From CAVWCW01 sp963753615 (GTDB taxonomy: Bacteria > Pseudomonadota > Gammaproteobacteria > Chromatiales > Chromatiaceae): a DNA stretch of 64,000 nucleotides. Within the stretch, counting starts at the first letter, position 1, and the number at the start of each line of letters is the position of its first letter. The translations under genes and the position numbers were made by a program. Where the stretch lies: positions 310,001 to 374,000 of the forward strand of contig CAVWCW010000002.1 in assembly GCA_963753615.1 (NCBI GenBank), read 5' to 3'. This document shows, piece after piece, positions 1 to 8,305 of this stretch. Under the pieces are notes generated by a model that saw only the letters and a program-made list of their open reading frames with translations, was not told the origin of the DNA and searched no databases.

Positions 1-671
1 AGGAGAAATACCAGGCCCAGGTGCTGGAGCCGGCCTCTGAGGTGGCGGACCCTGGGCGCCTGTTGCACCAAGCCACCGCCCTCTACCTGTTCACCTTCGC
101 CGAGCAGGCTGCCGCCATTGGCCGGCGCTACCGGCTTGCGGAGCCGGTTTACCGGGAACACCTGGCGCGGATCCCGGCCATCCCCGGCGGAGACGGCGAG
201 GTCGGCCTGGCCCTCGGACCCCTGCTGGCGGCAGCCCGTCCCGACCGCCTGCCGCCCTATGCGACCTTGCTGGGGCAGGTGGAACGGGCCGGAGTGGACG
301 TCAATGCCAGGCTTCGGCAAGGGGGCCTGGTGCCCGCCGCTCATCGAGTTGCCGGCCAGTTCGCCGGGCGCCTCGCCACCCGTGGCGGTTCGGCCGCAGC
401 CGCGGCGGCGTTAGGCGGGCCTGCCGGCCTGGTCCTGTCCCTGGGTGTCACCGTCTGGAGCGCGAATGAGCACGAAAAACGAAAGCCCGCGCTGGAAGCG
501 GAGCTACAGGCCATCCTGGAGCCGGCCCTGGCGCGCATGCGTTACACGCTGTTGCAGGACCCCAAGCACGGGCTGCTGGGGGCCGTGAACCGGATTCAGG
601 GGCAGGTCGGTCAGGGGCTGGGCGTGCTGCCCGTCGAGGCCCCGGCCCCGGGGCAGGACGAGCCTTGGTGA
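1..671 (+). CDS. Glycine/alanine-rich hypothetical protein, 5'-truncated by the window edge
   Basis: The reading frame is open from the first bases, so the N-terminus lies outside the window; the GTG at 21 is only the first internal start. The visible part is soluble-looking, then has a Gly/Ala-rich hydrophobic segment (about residues 120-150 from that GTG), then a charged helical tail rich in Glu and Leu. I recognise no family. The order of glycine-zipper-like segment followed by an acidic helix resembles the C-terminus of the 410-residue protein at 17691-18923, so the two may be distant relatives. No function is assigned. Confidence 0.55.
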   Translation, partial: EKYQAQVLEPASEVADPGRLLHQATALYLFTFAEQAAAIGRRYRLAEPVYREHLARIPAIPGGDGEVGLALGPLLAAARPDRLPPYATLLGQVERAGVDVNARLRQGGLVPAAHRVAGQFAGRLATRGGSAAAAAALGGPAGLVLSLGVTVWSANEHEKRKPALEAELQAILEPALARMRYTLLQDPKHGLLGAVNRIQGQVGQGLGVLPVEAPAPGQDEPW

Positions 672-706
672 TGTCCCGGGAGCCTGTATTGGTGTTGCGG
701 GGTTCA

Positions 707-1441
707 TCATGCCTGGTGTCGGCTCAATGCCCGGGCCGGAGCCCAGACCTCCACCCGCTCGGCGCCGGCACGCTTGAGCAGGCGCGCCAGTTCGCCGCTG
801 GTGCTGCCGGTGGTGACTACGTCGTCCACCAGGGCGACGTGGCGGGCGGGCAGGGGACCGGCCAATGTGAAGGCGTTGCGCAGGTTACGCCGACGCTGTT
901 TGAGGTCGAGTTCGGTCTGGGGTCGAGTGGCGCGGTTGCGTCGGCAGCTGTGTCGGTCCAGAGGGATGCCCAGGCGCCGGCCCAGCGGAAGCGCCAGCTC
1001 CAAGGCCTGGTTGAAGCCCCGCTGGCGCAGTCGCTGAGCGTGCAGGGGAACAGGCAGAATCAGCTCAGGCAGAGGGATGCCCATTGTCAGCAGGTGGCGC
1101 GCCAGCAGTTCGCCGAGCAGGCGACCGGCGGGCAGGCGGTCGTGGAACTTGAGCCCAGCCACCAGCAGCGGCACCGGGCCGGCGTATGCCAGGGGCGCGA
1201 TACAACGTTCGAAGGCCGGCGGGCGCCGCTGGCAGGCGCCGCAGCGCGTCCCCGGCGGGGCCGCCTCCGGCAGGGGCTCGCCGCACTGGTGGCAGGGGCG
1301 GGCGATCCGCGGCAACTCGGCCAGGCAGCCGGGACAGAGGTCGAGGCCGCCGCTGCCTGCGTCGCCGCACAACAGGCAGCGGGTTGGATACAGGCTGGAT
1401 TGTAGCGAAATTAACCAGTTGTAAACCAAGCTCGGTGTCAT
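707..1441 (-). CDS. comF: ComF family phosphoribosyltransferase-like protein
   Basis: A 244-residue ComF/GntX-type protein. The N-terminus has paired Cys motifs (CLLC, CPGC, CHQC, CGAC) typical of the ComF zinc finger. The C-terminus has the phosphoribosyltransferase PRPP loop VALVDDVVTTGST. ComF proteins are linked to DNA uptake and use, but the biochemical reaction is uncertain. The start at 1441 was chosen because the Met directly precedes conserved sequence (PTRCLLCG); the longer frame would run into bioB. It diverges from bioB, as is common in gammaproteobacteria, and its first codons overlap the predicted BirA operator. Confidence 0.9.
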   Translation of the reverse strand: MTPSLVYNWLISLQSSLYPTRCLLCGDAGSGGLDLCPGCLAELPRIARPCHQCGEPLPEAAPPGTRCGACQRRPPAFERCIAPLAYAGPVPLLVAGLKFHDRLPAGRLLGELLARHLLTMGIPLPELILPVPLHAQRLRQRGFNQALELALPLGRRLGIPLDRHSCRRNRATRPQTELDLKQRRRNLRNAFTLAGPLPARHVALVDDVVTTGSTSGELARLLKRAGAERVEVWAPARALSRHQA

Positions 1442-1452
1442 CCAGTTGACAG
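1419..1452. promoter_or_regulatory. Predicted BirA (biotin repressor) operator
   Basis: The left half-site TTGTAAACC (1419-1427) is identical to the Escherichia coli bio operator half-site. A 16-base spacer follows, then AGTTGACAG (1444-1452), which matches 6 of 9 bases of GGTTTACAA. The 16-base spacing equals that of the E. coli bioO site. The right half overlaps the -35 box of the bioB promoter and the left half lies inside the first codons of comF, so bound BirA-biotinyl-AMP should block bioB transcription and possibly affect comF. Confidence 0.7.
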
Positions 1453-1473
1453 GGTCGTCCCTTCGGGTAGTAT
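1446..1473 (+). promoter_or_regulatory. Sigma70-like promoter for the biotin operon
   Basis: A consensus -35 TTGACA (1446-1451), a 16-base spacer and a -10 TAGTAT (1468-1473, 4 of 6 matches) lie 38 bases before the bioB start. The -35 box is part of the predicted BirA operator's right half. Confidence 0.6.
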
Positions 1474-1510
1474 CGGTGTCCCGCCACCCCCCGCATTCGG
1501 AGATTCTACT

Positions 1511-2509
1511 ATGCAAGCCCAGGCCCTGCGCCACGACTGGAGCCGGGACGAGATCGAGGCCCTGTTCGCCCTGCCGTTCAACGATCTCCTGTTCCAGGCC
1601 CAGACTCTGCACCGCCGGCACTTCGACCCCAACGAGGTGCAGCTAAGCACCCTGCTTAGCATCAAGACCGGCGCCTGCCCCGAGGACTGCGGCTACTGCT
1701 CCCAGAGTGCGCGTAACGACACCAGTCTGGAGCGCGAGCGCCTGCTGCCCCTGGGCGAGGTGCTGGAGGCGGCCGAGGCGGCCAAGGCCCAGGGCGCCAC
1801 CCGCTTCTGCATGGGCGCGGCCTGGCGCAACCCCAGCGACAAGCACCTGGAGCGAGTCAACGAGATGGTGCGCGGGGTCCGGGCCCTCGGCTTGGAGACC
1901 TGCGTCACCCTCGGCATGCTGAATCGGGACCAGGCCCTGAGCCTGAAGGACGCCGGGCTCGACTACTACAATCACAATCTGGATACCTCCCCGGAGTTCT
2001 ACGGCCAGGTGATCACTACCCGCACCTTCCAGGACCGGCTCGATACCCTCGGTTATGTGCGGGAGGCGGGCATCAATGTCTGCAGCGGCGGCATACTGGG
2101 CATGGGCGAGTCCCGGCGCGATCGGGCCGGTATGCTGGCGGAACTGGCCAACCTGCCCCGGCACCCGGAGTCGGTGCCGATCAACCTGCTGGTCCAGGTG
2201 GAGGGCACGCCCCTGTTCGGCAGTGCCGAGCTCGACCCCTTCGAGTTCGTGCGCACCATCGCGGTGGCCCGTATCCTGATGCCGGCCTCCCATGTGCGCC
2301 TGTCCGCCGGGCGCACCGGCATGAACGACCAGACCCAGGCCCTGTGCTTTCTGGCCGGGGCCAACTCGGTGTTCTACGGCGACCGCCTGCTGACCACCGA
2401 CAACGAGAGCGAAGACCACGATCAGGCCCTATTCCGGCGCCTGGGGATGCGTTTCGAGCAGCGGGTCGAAGAGCCGGCGCCGGAGGCCGGCCGCGGCTGC
2501 TGCGCCTGA
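1511..2509 (+). CDS. bioB: Biotin synthase
   Basis: A radical SAM enzyme that inserts sulfur into dethiobiotin to give biotin, the last step of the pathway. The 332 residues include the CxxxCxxC cluster at Cys56, Cys60 and Cys63 (GACPEDCGYCSQS) that binds the SAM-linked 4Fe-4S centre, and the YNHNLDTS motif that supplies a 2Fe-2S ligand region. The length is normal for BioB. GGAG lies 8 bases before the ATG. It is the first gene of bioB-F-H-C-D and sits directly behind the BirA-controlled promoter. Confidence 0.98.
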   Translation: MQAQALRHDWSRDEIEALFALPFNDLLFQAQTLHRRHFDPNEVQLSTLLSIKTGACPEDCGYCSQSARNDTSLERERLLPLGEVLEAAEAAKAQGATRFCMGAAWRNPSDKHLERVNEMVRGVRALGLETCVTLGMLNRDQALSLKDAGLDYYNHNLDTSPEFYGQVITTRTFQDRLDTLGYVREAGINVCSGGILGMGESRRDRAGMLAELANLPRHPESVPINLLVQVEGTPLFGSAELDPFEFVRTIAVARILMPASHVRLSAGRTGMNDQTQALCFLAGANSVFYGDRLLTTDNESEDHDQALFRRLGMRFEQRVEEPAPEAGRGCCA

Positions 2510-2522
2510 TCCGGCCCCGGCA

Positions 2523-3683
2523 ATGAAGTCCCTGGCTGGCGAACTGGAGCGCCGGCGCAGCGCCCACCTGCTGCGCCGTCGACGGGTGGTGGATGGCCCT
2601 CAGGGCCCGAGCCTGCGGGTCGACGGCCGCCCCATGCTCGCCTTCTGCAGCAACGACTACCTGGGACTGGCCGCCCATCCCGAGGTGCGGGCCGCGTTTC
2701 AGCGCGGTGCCGAGCGCTACGGTGTGGGCAGCGGTGCCGCCCACCTGATCAGCGGCCACAGCCGCGCCCACCACGCCCTGGAGGAAGAACTGGCGGCCTT
2801 TGCCGGGCGGCCCCGGGCGTTGCTGTTTTCCACCGGCTACATGGCCAACCTGGGTCTGGTCTCGGCGCTTATGGGGCGCGGCGACCAGCTTTTCGAGGAC
2901 CGCCTCAATCACGCCTCCCTGATCGACGCCGCCCGACTGTCCGGGGCTCGGCTGCGGCGCTACCCCCACGGCGATATGACGGTACTGGGGCAACAGCTGG
3001 AACAGGCCCCGGTCGGCGAGCGCATGATCCTCACCGACGGCGTCTTCAGCATGGACGGCGACCTGGCGCCTTTGCCCGAACTGGCCGCCCTGGCCGAGCG
3101 CCACCGCGCCTGGCTGGCGGTGGACGATGCCCACGGCCTGGGGGTGCTGGGCGAAACCGGTGCCGGCAGCCTGGAACACCTCGGCCTAGGCCCCGAGCAG
3201 GTGCCGATTCTGATGGGCACACTGGGCAAGGCGCTGGGGGGCTTCGGCGCCTTTGTTGCCGGCTCCCACGACCTGATCGAGACCCTGATCCAGCAGGCCC
3301 GGCCCTACATTTACACTACCGCCCCGCCGCCGGCCCTGGCCGAAGCGGTGCGTGCCAGCCTGCGTCTGGTGCGGCACGAGCCCTGGAGGCGCGAGCGGTT
3401 GGGGCAGTTGGTGGCCCGGTTCCGCGCCGGGGCCGCCGAGTTGGGGCTGCCGCTGATGGCCTCGCCGACCCCGATCCAGCCGCTGCTCGCCGGCAGCGCC
3501 GAGGGTGCCCTGGCCTGGAGCCGGCAACTGGAGGAAAGGGGCATTCTGGTCACCCCGATCCGCCCGCCCACGGTGCCCGAGGGCAGCGCCCGGCTGCGCA
3601 TCACCCTGTCCGCTGCCCACAGCGACGAACAGCTGGAACGGCTGCTGGATGCCTTGGCCGAGCTGCCCCGGGGGCAGCACTGA
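2523..3683 (+). CDS. bioF: 8-amino-7-oxononanoate synthase
   Basis: A PLP-dependent enzyme that condenses pimeloyl-ACP (or -CoA) with alanine, releasing CO2, to make 8-amino-7-oxononanoate (KAPA). The 386 residues carry the cofactor motif DDAHGLGVLG and the Schiff-base lysine in TLGKALGG (Lys236, the same number as in the E. coli enzyme). The start lies 13 bases after the bioB stop and the stop overlaps the bioH ATG by one base, so the genes are probably translationally coupled. Confidence 0.98.
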   Translation: MKSLAGELERRRSAHLLRRRRVVDGPQGPSLRVDGRPMLAFCSNDYLGLAAHPEVRAAFQRGAERYGVGSGAAHLISGHSRAHHALEEELAAFAGRPRALLFSTGYMANLGLVSALMGRGDQLFEDRLNHASLIDAARLSGARLRRYPHGDMTVLGQQLEQAPVGERMILTDGVFSMDGDLAPLPELAALAERHRAWLAVDDAHGLGVLGETGAGSLEHLGLGPEQVPILMGTLGKALGGFGAFVAGSHDLIETLIQQARPYIYTTAPPPALAEAVRASLRLVRHEPWRRERLGQLVARFRAGAAELGLPLMASPTPIQPLLAGSAEGALAWSRQLEERGILVTPIRPPTVPEGSARLRITLSAAHSDEQLERLLDALAELPRGQH

Positions 3684-4441
3684 TGCTGGCCTGCCAAAGC
3701 TTGGGCCAGGGCCCCGATCTGGTGCTGCTGCACGGCTGGGGTATGAATGGGGCGGTCTGGTCCGAGCTGGCCGAGGCCATTGGCGGGGACTTCCGGCTGC
3801 ACCTGGTCGAGTTGCCCGGACACGGCGACAGCCCGCTGCAAACCGGCCCCGAGCTGGCCGACTGGGCTCGGGCCTGCCTGGAAGCGGCCCCGCCCCGGGC
3901 CGCCTGGGTCGGCTGGTCCCTGGGCGGGCTGTTGGCGCTGCAGGCGGCGCTGCTGGCTCCGGAGCGCGTCTCGCGTCTGGTGCTGGTGGCGGGGACCCCG
4001 CGCTTCGTGCAGGGTCCTGATTGGGCGCCCGCCATGGCTCGCGCTACCCTGGAGCAGTTCGGTGCTGCCCTGGTGCGGGACCCGGAGACCACCCTGGACC
4101 GTTTTCTCGGTCTCCAGGTGCGCGGCAGCGACCAGGCCCGAACCACCCTGCGCCAGCTGCGAGCGGGTTTCCGGGAGCGGCCGCTGCCCCGGCCCGAGGC
4201 CCTGGAGCAGGGCCTGGCCCTGCTGCTGCACGCCGACCTGCGTTCCCGGCTGTCCGAGCTGCAGGCCCCCAGCCTCTGGTTTCAGGGCGAGCGCGATACC
4301 CTGGTGCCGGCGGCCCTGGGCGATGAGCTGGCAGGGCGGCTGCCGGCGGCGGAGTTCACGCTCATGCCCGGCGCCGGGCACGCCCCTTTCCTGTCCCACG
4401 GACCGGAATTCACCGGCCGCCTGCGGGGGTTCCTGCAATGA
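3683..4441 (+). CDS. bioH: Pimeloyl-ACP methyl ester carboxylesterase
   Basis: An alpha/beta hydrolase that removes the methyl group from pimeloyl-ACP methyl ester, ending the BioC-started synthesis of the pimelate moiety. The 252 residues have the nucleophile elbow GWSLGG with Ser79, the acid Asp205 in GERDTLVP and the general base His233 in GAGHAPF, spaced as in E. coli BioH. It overlaps bioF by one base (TGATG). A dispersed repeat copy lies between it and bioC. Confidence 0.95.
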   Translation: MLACQSLGQGPDLVLLHGWGMNGAVWSELAEAIGGDFRLHLVELPGHGDSPLQTGPELADWARACLEAAPPRAAWVGWSLGGLLALQAALLAPERVSRLVLVAGTPRFVQGPDWAPAMARATLEQFGAALVRDPETTLDRFLGLQVRGSDQARTTLRQLRAGFRERPLPRPEALEQGLALLLHADLRSRLSELQAPSLWFQGERDTLVPAALGDELAGRLPAAEFTLMPGAGHAPFLSHGPEFTGRLRGFLQ

Positions 4442-4475
4442 CCCGAACATGGCTCTGTCCGCAATCCCCAGAGTA

Positions 4476-4528
4476 CGGCGGGGGATCCTGCCCCGCAGGG
4501 GAAACCCGATTCAATCGCCGTTTCCCTA
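4476..4528. repeat. Dispersed TA-bounded repeat, 3' half copy (copy E)
   Basis: The 3' part of the ~155 bp dispersed repeat: a GC-rich hairpin around ATCCTGCCCCGC, then a stem ending in CGTTTCCCTA. It closely matches the ends of the copies at 26405-26491, 27249-27403 and 44602-44756. It lies in the bioH-bioC gap, so the bio operon is read through it. The 5' half is missing or too divergent to recognise. Confidence 0.65.
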
Positions 4529-4544
4529 AAATGGAAAGGCAACG

Positions 4545-5414
4545 ATGACTAAGCCGATGCCCATCGACAAGCGCCGCGCTCGCCGGGCCTTTGGCCGTGC
4601 CGCCTCCGAATACGATCGGGTGGCGGTACTGCAACGGGAGGTGGCGGACCGGCTGCTGGAGCGGCTGGACTACATTCGTTTGGCACCGCAGCGGGTGCTG
4701 GACCTGGGGGCGGGTACCGGCTATGCCAGCGAGGGCCTGCTCAAGCGTTATCCCAAGGCCCAGGTACTGGCCCTCGATTTTGCCCTGCCAATGCTGCAAC
4801 GGGCGCGCCGCCGCGGCCGCTGGCTGCGTCGGCCCCTGCCCCTGTGCGCCGATGCCGAACATCTGCCCCTGGCCGATGCCAGCTGCGATCTGGTGTTTTC
4901 CAGTCTCACCCTGCAGTGGTGCAACGACCTGCGCCAGACCTTTCAGGAACTGCTGCGGGTGCTGCGCCCGGGCGGGCTGCTGATGTTCGCCAGTTTCGGC
5001 CCGGATACCCTGCAAGAGCTGCGGGCCGCCTGGGCCGCGGTGGACGGAGATGCCCACGTAAGCCCGTTTCTGGACCTGCACGATGTCGGCGACGCCCTGC
5101 TCGGGGCCGGCGGCCGGGATACGGTGATGGACGCCGAGCGCCTGACCCTGACCTACGCGGACACCGATGCCCTGATGCGCGACCTCAAGACCCTGGGCGC
5201 CCAGAACGCCACCGAGGGCCGGCGCCGCGGCTGCACCGGCAAGGCCCGACTGCAGGCGATGCGTGACGCCTACGAGCAGTTCCGGGCCGACGACCGGCTG
5301 CCGGCCAGCTACGAGGTGGTGTACGGCCATGCCTGGGCGCCGGAGCCGGGGGCGCTGGAAGGCGCGGTGGCCATCCCCCTGGAGCGCATCGGGCGCGCTC
5401 GGCCGAGGTCCTGA
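4545..5414 (+). CDS. bioC: Malonyl-ACP O-methyltransferase
   Basis: A SAM-dependent methyltransferase that caps malonyl-ACP as its methyl ester, letting the fatty acid machinery build the pimeloyl chain. The 289 residues show the BioC N-terminus (RRARRAFGRAASEYD), the SAM-binding motif VLDLGAGTGY (residues 51-60), and the LTLQWCNDL and RVLRPGG motifs typical of BioC. The gap from bioH is about 100 bases and holds a repeat copy. It likely still belongs to the bio operon, since bioD follows within 20 bases. Confidence 0.96.
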   Translation: MTKPMPIDKRRARRAFGRAASEYDRVAVLQREVADRLLERLDYIRLAPQRVLDLGAGTGYASEGLLKRYPKAQVLALDFALPMLQRARRRGRWLRRPLPLCADAEHLPLADASCDLVFSSLTLQWCNDLRQTFQELLRVLRPGGLLMFASFGPDTLQELRAAWAAVDGDAHVSPFLDLHDVGDALLGAGGRDTVMDAERLTLTYADTDALMRDLKTLGAQNATEGRRRGCTGKARLQAMRDAYEQFRADDRLPASYEVVYGHAWAPEPGALEGAVAIPLERIGRARPRS

Positions 5415-5431
5415 AGGTGGTGGGCGAGGCA

Positions 5432-6112
5432 ATGGACTGGCGCCAGGCGCCCGGGTTGTTCGTCACCGGCACCGACACGGGCTGCGGCAAGACCGAGATC
5501 AGCCTTGGCCTGATGCAGTATTTGCAGGGCCGAGGCCTGCGCGTGCTCGGGATGAAGCCGGTAGCCTCGGGCAGCGAACCGAGCGCAGGCGGTCTGCGCA
5601 ACCAAGATGCCCTGCGCCTCCAGGCCCAGGGCAGCCTGGAGCAGCCCTACGAGCGCATCAATCCCTATGCCTTCGAGCCCCCCATCGCACCCCACCTGGC
5701 GGCGAGCCGGGCCGGCCGGCCGGTCGATTTGGCCCGGATCCTGGCCGGTTATCGCGAACTGGCCGCTGCGGCAGAGCGGGTGATCGTGGAAGGTGTCGGG
5801 GGCTGGCGGGTGCCGCTGGGGGCGAATTTGGACGTCGCCGGCCTGGCCCGGGCCCTGGACTTGCCGGTGGTGCTGGTGGTGGGGATGCGCCTGGGCTGCC
5901 TCAACCACACCCTGCTCAGCGCCGAGGCGATTTCGGCCGCGGGCTGCACCCTGGCCGGCTGGGTGGCCAACCGGGTCGACCCCGAGATGCTGGTGCCGGA
6001 GGAGAATCTGGCAACCCTGGTCGCCCGCCTGCCGGCGCCTTGCCTGGGACAGGTGCCCTGGATGCGGCAACCGCACCCGGAGGCGGTGGCCGCGGCCCTG
6101 GCGGCCGCATGA
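5432..6112 (+). CDS. bioD: ATP-dependent dethiobiotin synthetase
   Basis: Closes the ureido ring of 7,8-diaminononanoate with CO2 and ATP to give dethiobiotin. The N-terminus GLFVTGTDTGCGKTE holds the P-loop; VEGVGGWRVPL and the NHTLLSAEA region follow the family. I chose the ATG at 5432 (226 residues) because it leaves the usual short lead before the P-loop; a GTG at 5417 would add five residues. It completes bioB-F-H-C-D. bioA, for the preceding aminotransferase step, is not in the window. Confidence 0.95.
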   Translation: MDWRQAPGLFVTGTDTGCGKTEISLGLMQYLQGRGLRVLGMKPVASGSEPSAGGLRNQDALRLQAQGSLEQPYERINPYAFEPPIAPHLAASRAGRPVDLARILAGYRELAAAAERVIVEGVGGWRVPLGANLDVAGLARALDLPVVLVVGMRLGCLNHTLLSAEAISAAGCTLAGWVANRVDPEMLVPEENLATLVARLPAPCLGQVPWMRQPHPEAVAAALAAA

Positions 6113-6148
6113 GGGCGCTGCTGATCTACTTTATGCGAGCTCTGCCTG

Positions 6149-6628
6149 TTGCGGGCCGGACCCCAGGACCTGCCTGCCTCCCGGGTTCTGTTCTGGCTCG
6201 CCCTTGGGGCCAACCTGTTGGCCGGGGTGGTGTTGGTGGCCGGGGCCCGCGCCGACTGGGGCCTGGCCTTGGTGGAAGGGTTGGCGGACAGCCTGTTGCT
6301 GTTGTCGCTGCTGTGGCTGGCGTTGCGCCTGCAGGGGCTGGCCGCGCGTTTTCTGCAGAGCGCCACCGCGCTGCTGGGGTCCAGTGCGCTGCTGGCCCTG
6401 GCTGCGCTGCCGCCGCTGGCCCTGACCGTGCCGGCGGGCCAGCCTACCACCCCGGTCAGCGAGCTGGCGGCATTGCTGCTGTTGGGGGTGATCGGCTGGA
6501 ATCTGCTGGTGTTCGGCCATATCCTCAGGCATAGTTTCGGGCTGTCCCTGGCCCTGGGCTTCGGCCTGGCGGTGGCCTACACCGCCCTGTCGTACAGCCT
6601 GTTGAACCAGCTGTTTGCGGTAGGCTGA
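6149..6628 (+). CDS. Hypothetical multi-pass membrane protein
   Basis: A Leu/Ala-rich protein of about 159 residues with four or five predicted membrane segments (roughly residues 12-32, 40-62, 70-93, 104-126, 130-152). The only plausible starts are non-ATG; TTG at 6149 was taken and no clear ribosome site is seen. It lies between bioD and mpl on the same strand with only 3 bases before mpl, so it is probably co-transcribed with mpl. I do not recognise the family. Confidence 0.7.
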   Translation: MRAGPQDLPASRVLFWLALGANLLAGVVLVAGARADWGLALVEGLADSLLLLSLLWLALRLQGLAARFLQSATALLGSSALLALAALPPLALTVPAGQPTTPVSELAALLLLGVIGWNLLVFGHILRHSFGLSLALGFGLAVAYTALSYSLLNQLFAVG

Positions 6629-6631
6629 TCC

Positions 6632-7999
6632 ATGCATCTCCATATTCTCGGCATCTGCGGCACCTTTATGGGCGGCCTGGCGCTGTTGGCGCGCGCGCTC
6701 GGGCACCGGGTCACCGGCTCCGACGCCAATGTCTATCCCCCCATGAGCACGCAGCTGGAGGCCGCCGGCATCGCCTTGCAGGAGGGCTATGAGCCGGCGC
6801 ACCTGCAGCCGCCCCCCGACCTGGTGGTGGTGGGCAATGCCATGGGGCGTGGCAACCCGGCGGTGGAGTACATGCTGGACGCCGGCCTGCGGTACACCTC
6901 CGGCCCCCAGTGGCTGGCGGAGCAGCTGTTGGCGGAGCGCTGGGTGCTGGCGGTGGCGGGCACCCACGGCAAGACCACCACCGCCGGCATGCTGACCTGG
7001 ATCCTGGAGCGGGCGGGGCTGGAGCCGGGTTACCTGATCGGCGGGGTGCCGGCCAACTTCGGTGATTCGGCGCGCCTTGGGGGCGGCAAGTTCTTTGTCA
7101 TCGAGGCCGATGAGTACGACACCGCCTTCTTCGACAAACGCTCCAAGTTCGTGCACTACCGGCCGCGTACCCTGGTTTTGAACAACCTGGAGTTCGATCA
7201 TGCCGACATCTTCGACGATCTGGCCATGATCCAGCGCCAGTTCCATCACTTGGTGCGCACCGTGCCGGCCTCCGGGCGGCTCATCGCGCCGGCCCGGGAC
7301 CCGGCACTGGACGAGGTGCTGGCGATGGGGGTCTGGACTCCCAGGGAGACGTTCGCACTCGAGGGCCGGGCCGATTGGCAGCTCGAGGCCGAACGCCCGG
7401 ACTACAGCCGCTTCCAGGTGCTGCGCCAAGGTGCGCCGGTGGGGGTGGTGGACTGGGGTCTGTTGGGGCGCCACAACGCAGCCAATGCCCTGGCCGCCTT
7501 GGCCGCCGCTGCCCACGCCGGGGTGGCCCCGGCGCTTGGGGTGCAGGCCCTGGCAGAATTCCGCAACGTGAAACGGCGCCTGGAACTGCGTGGCGAGGTC
7601 GGCGGGGTGCGGGTCTACGACGACTTCGCTCACCACCCAACCGCCATTCGCCTGACCCTGGACGGACTGCGCCAAAAGGTGGGTTCGGAGCGCATTATCG
7701 CTATCCTGGAACCGCGTTCGAACACCATGCGCATGGGGGTGCACAGCGGCCGCCTGGCGGATTCCCTGAGCGCCGCCGACGAGGTGCTGTTGTTCGCCGG
7801 AGCCGGGCTTGGCTGGGACCCCCGCCAAGCCCTGTCCAGCCTGGGTGAGCGCGGGCAGGTGTTCTCCTCGGTGGCTACAATTGTGGATGACGTCAGCGCC
7901 CGGGCGCGGCCCGGCGACCACATCCTGGTTATGAGCAACGGCGGCTTTGAGCAGATCCACCGGCGCCTGTTGCAGGCGCTGGAGCTGGTTTTGGCCTGA
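6632..7999 (+). CDS. mpl: UDP-N-acetylmuramate:tripeptide ligase (murein recycling)
   Basis: Attaches the recycled tripeptide L-Ala-gamma-D-Glu-meso-Dap to UDP-N-acetylmuramate, returning it to peptidoglycan synthesis. The 455 residues begin MHLHILGICGTFMGGLA, typical of Mpl rather than MurC, and the ATP loop GTHGKTTT lies at about residues 110-117. EADEYDTAFFDKRSKF and VYDDFAHHPTAI are further Mur ligase motifs. The length matches Mpl. It starts 3 bases after the upstream membrane protein. Confidence 0.97.
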   Translation: MHLHILGICGTFMGGLALLARALGHRVTGSDANVYPPMSTQLEAAGIALQEGYEPAHLQPPPDLVVVGNAMGRGNPAVEYMLDAGLRYTSGPQWLAEQLLAERWVLAVAGTHGKTTTAGMLTWILERAGLEPGYLIGGVPANFGDSARLGGGKFFVIEADEYDTAFFDKRSKFVHYRPRTLVLNNLEFDHADIFDDLAMIQRQFHHLVRTVPASGRLIAPARDPALDEVLAMGVWTPRETFALEGRADWQLEAERPDYSRFQVLRQGAPVGVVDWGLLGRHNAANALAALAAAAHAGVAPALGVQALAEFRNVKRRLELRGEVGGVRVYDDFAHHPTAIRLTLDGLRQKVGSERIIAILEPRSNTMRMGVHSGRLADSLSAADEVLLFAGAGLGWDPRQALSSLGERGQVFSSVATIVDDVSARARPGDHILVMSNGGFEQIHRRLLQALELVLA

Positions 8000-8021
8000 T
8001 CCCGGTCTGGAGGCAATAGCG

Positions 8022-8297
8022 ATGGCAATCTCTATCCTGGTGGAGAATATCAAGTGCGGCGGCTGCGCCAACAGCATCCAGCGCGGCCTGCAAGAGGATC
8101 CGCGAGTGAAGTTGGTGCAGGTAACCGTGGAGGAGGGCCTGGTGGAAGTGGACGCGGATGAGGCGTTGCGCCCGGAACTGGTGGCTCGCCTCGCCAAGCT
8201 CGGCTATCCGGAGGTGGATACGGTGGAGGGTGCGGCCCGGCTCAAGGCCAAGGCGAAGTCTTTTGTAAGTTGTGCCATCGGCCGGCTCGATAAATAG
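8022..8297 (+). CDS. HMA-type heavy-metal-associated small protein
   Basis: A 91-residue protein with a ferredoxin-like heavy-metal-associated fold. The metal loop reads IKCGGCANSIQ, giving the CxxC pair that normally binds Cu(I) in copper chaperones of the CopZ/Atx1 type. The usual Met before the first Cys is replaced by Lys. GAGG lies 8 bases before the ATG. It sits between mpl and ubiX on the same strand. The metal and partner cannot be told from sequence. Confidence 0.85.
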   Translation: MAISILVENIKCGGCANSIQRGLQEDPRVKLVQVTVEEGLVEVDADEALRPELVARLAKLGYPEVDTVEGAARLKAKAKSFVSCAIGRLDK

Positions 8298-8305
8298 TCC
8301 GGCCC

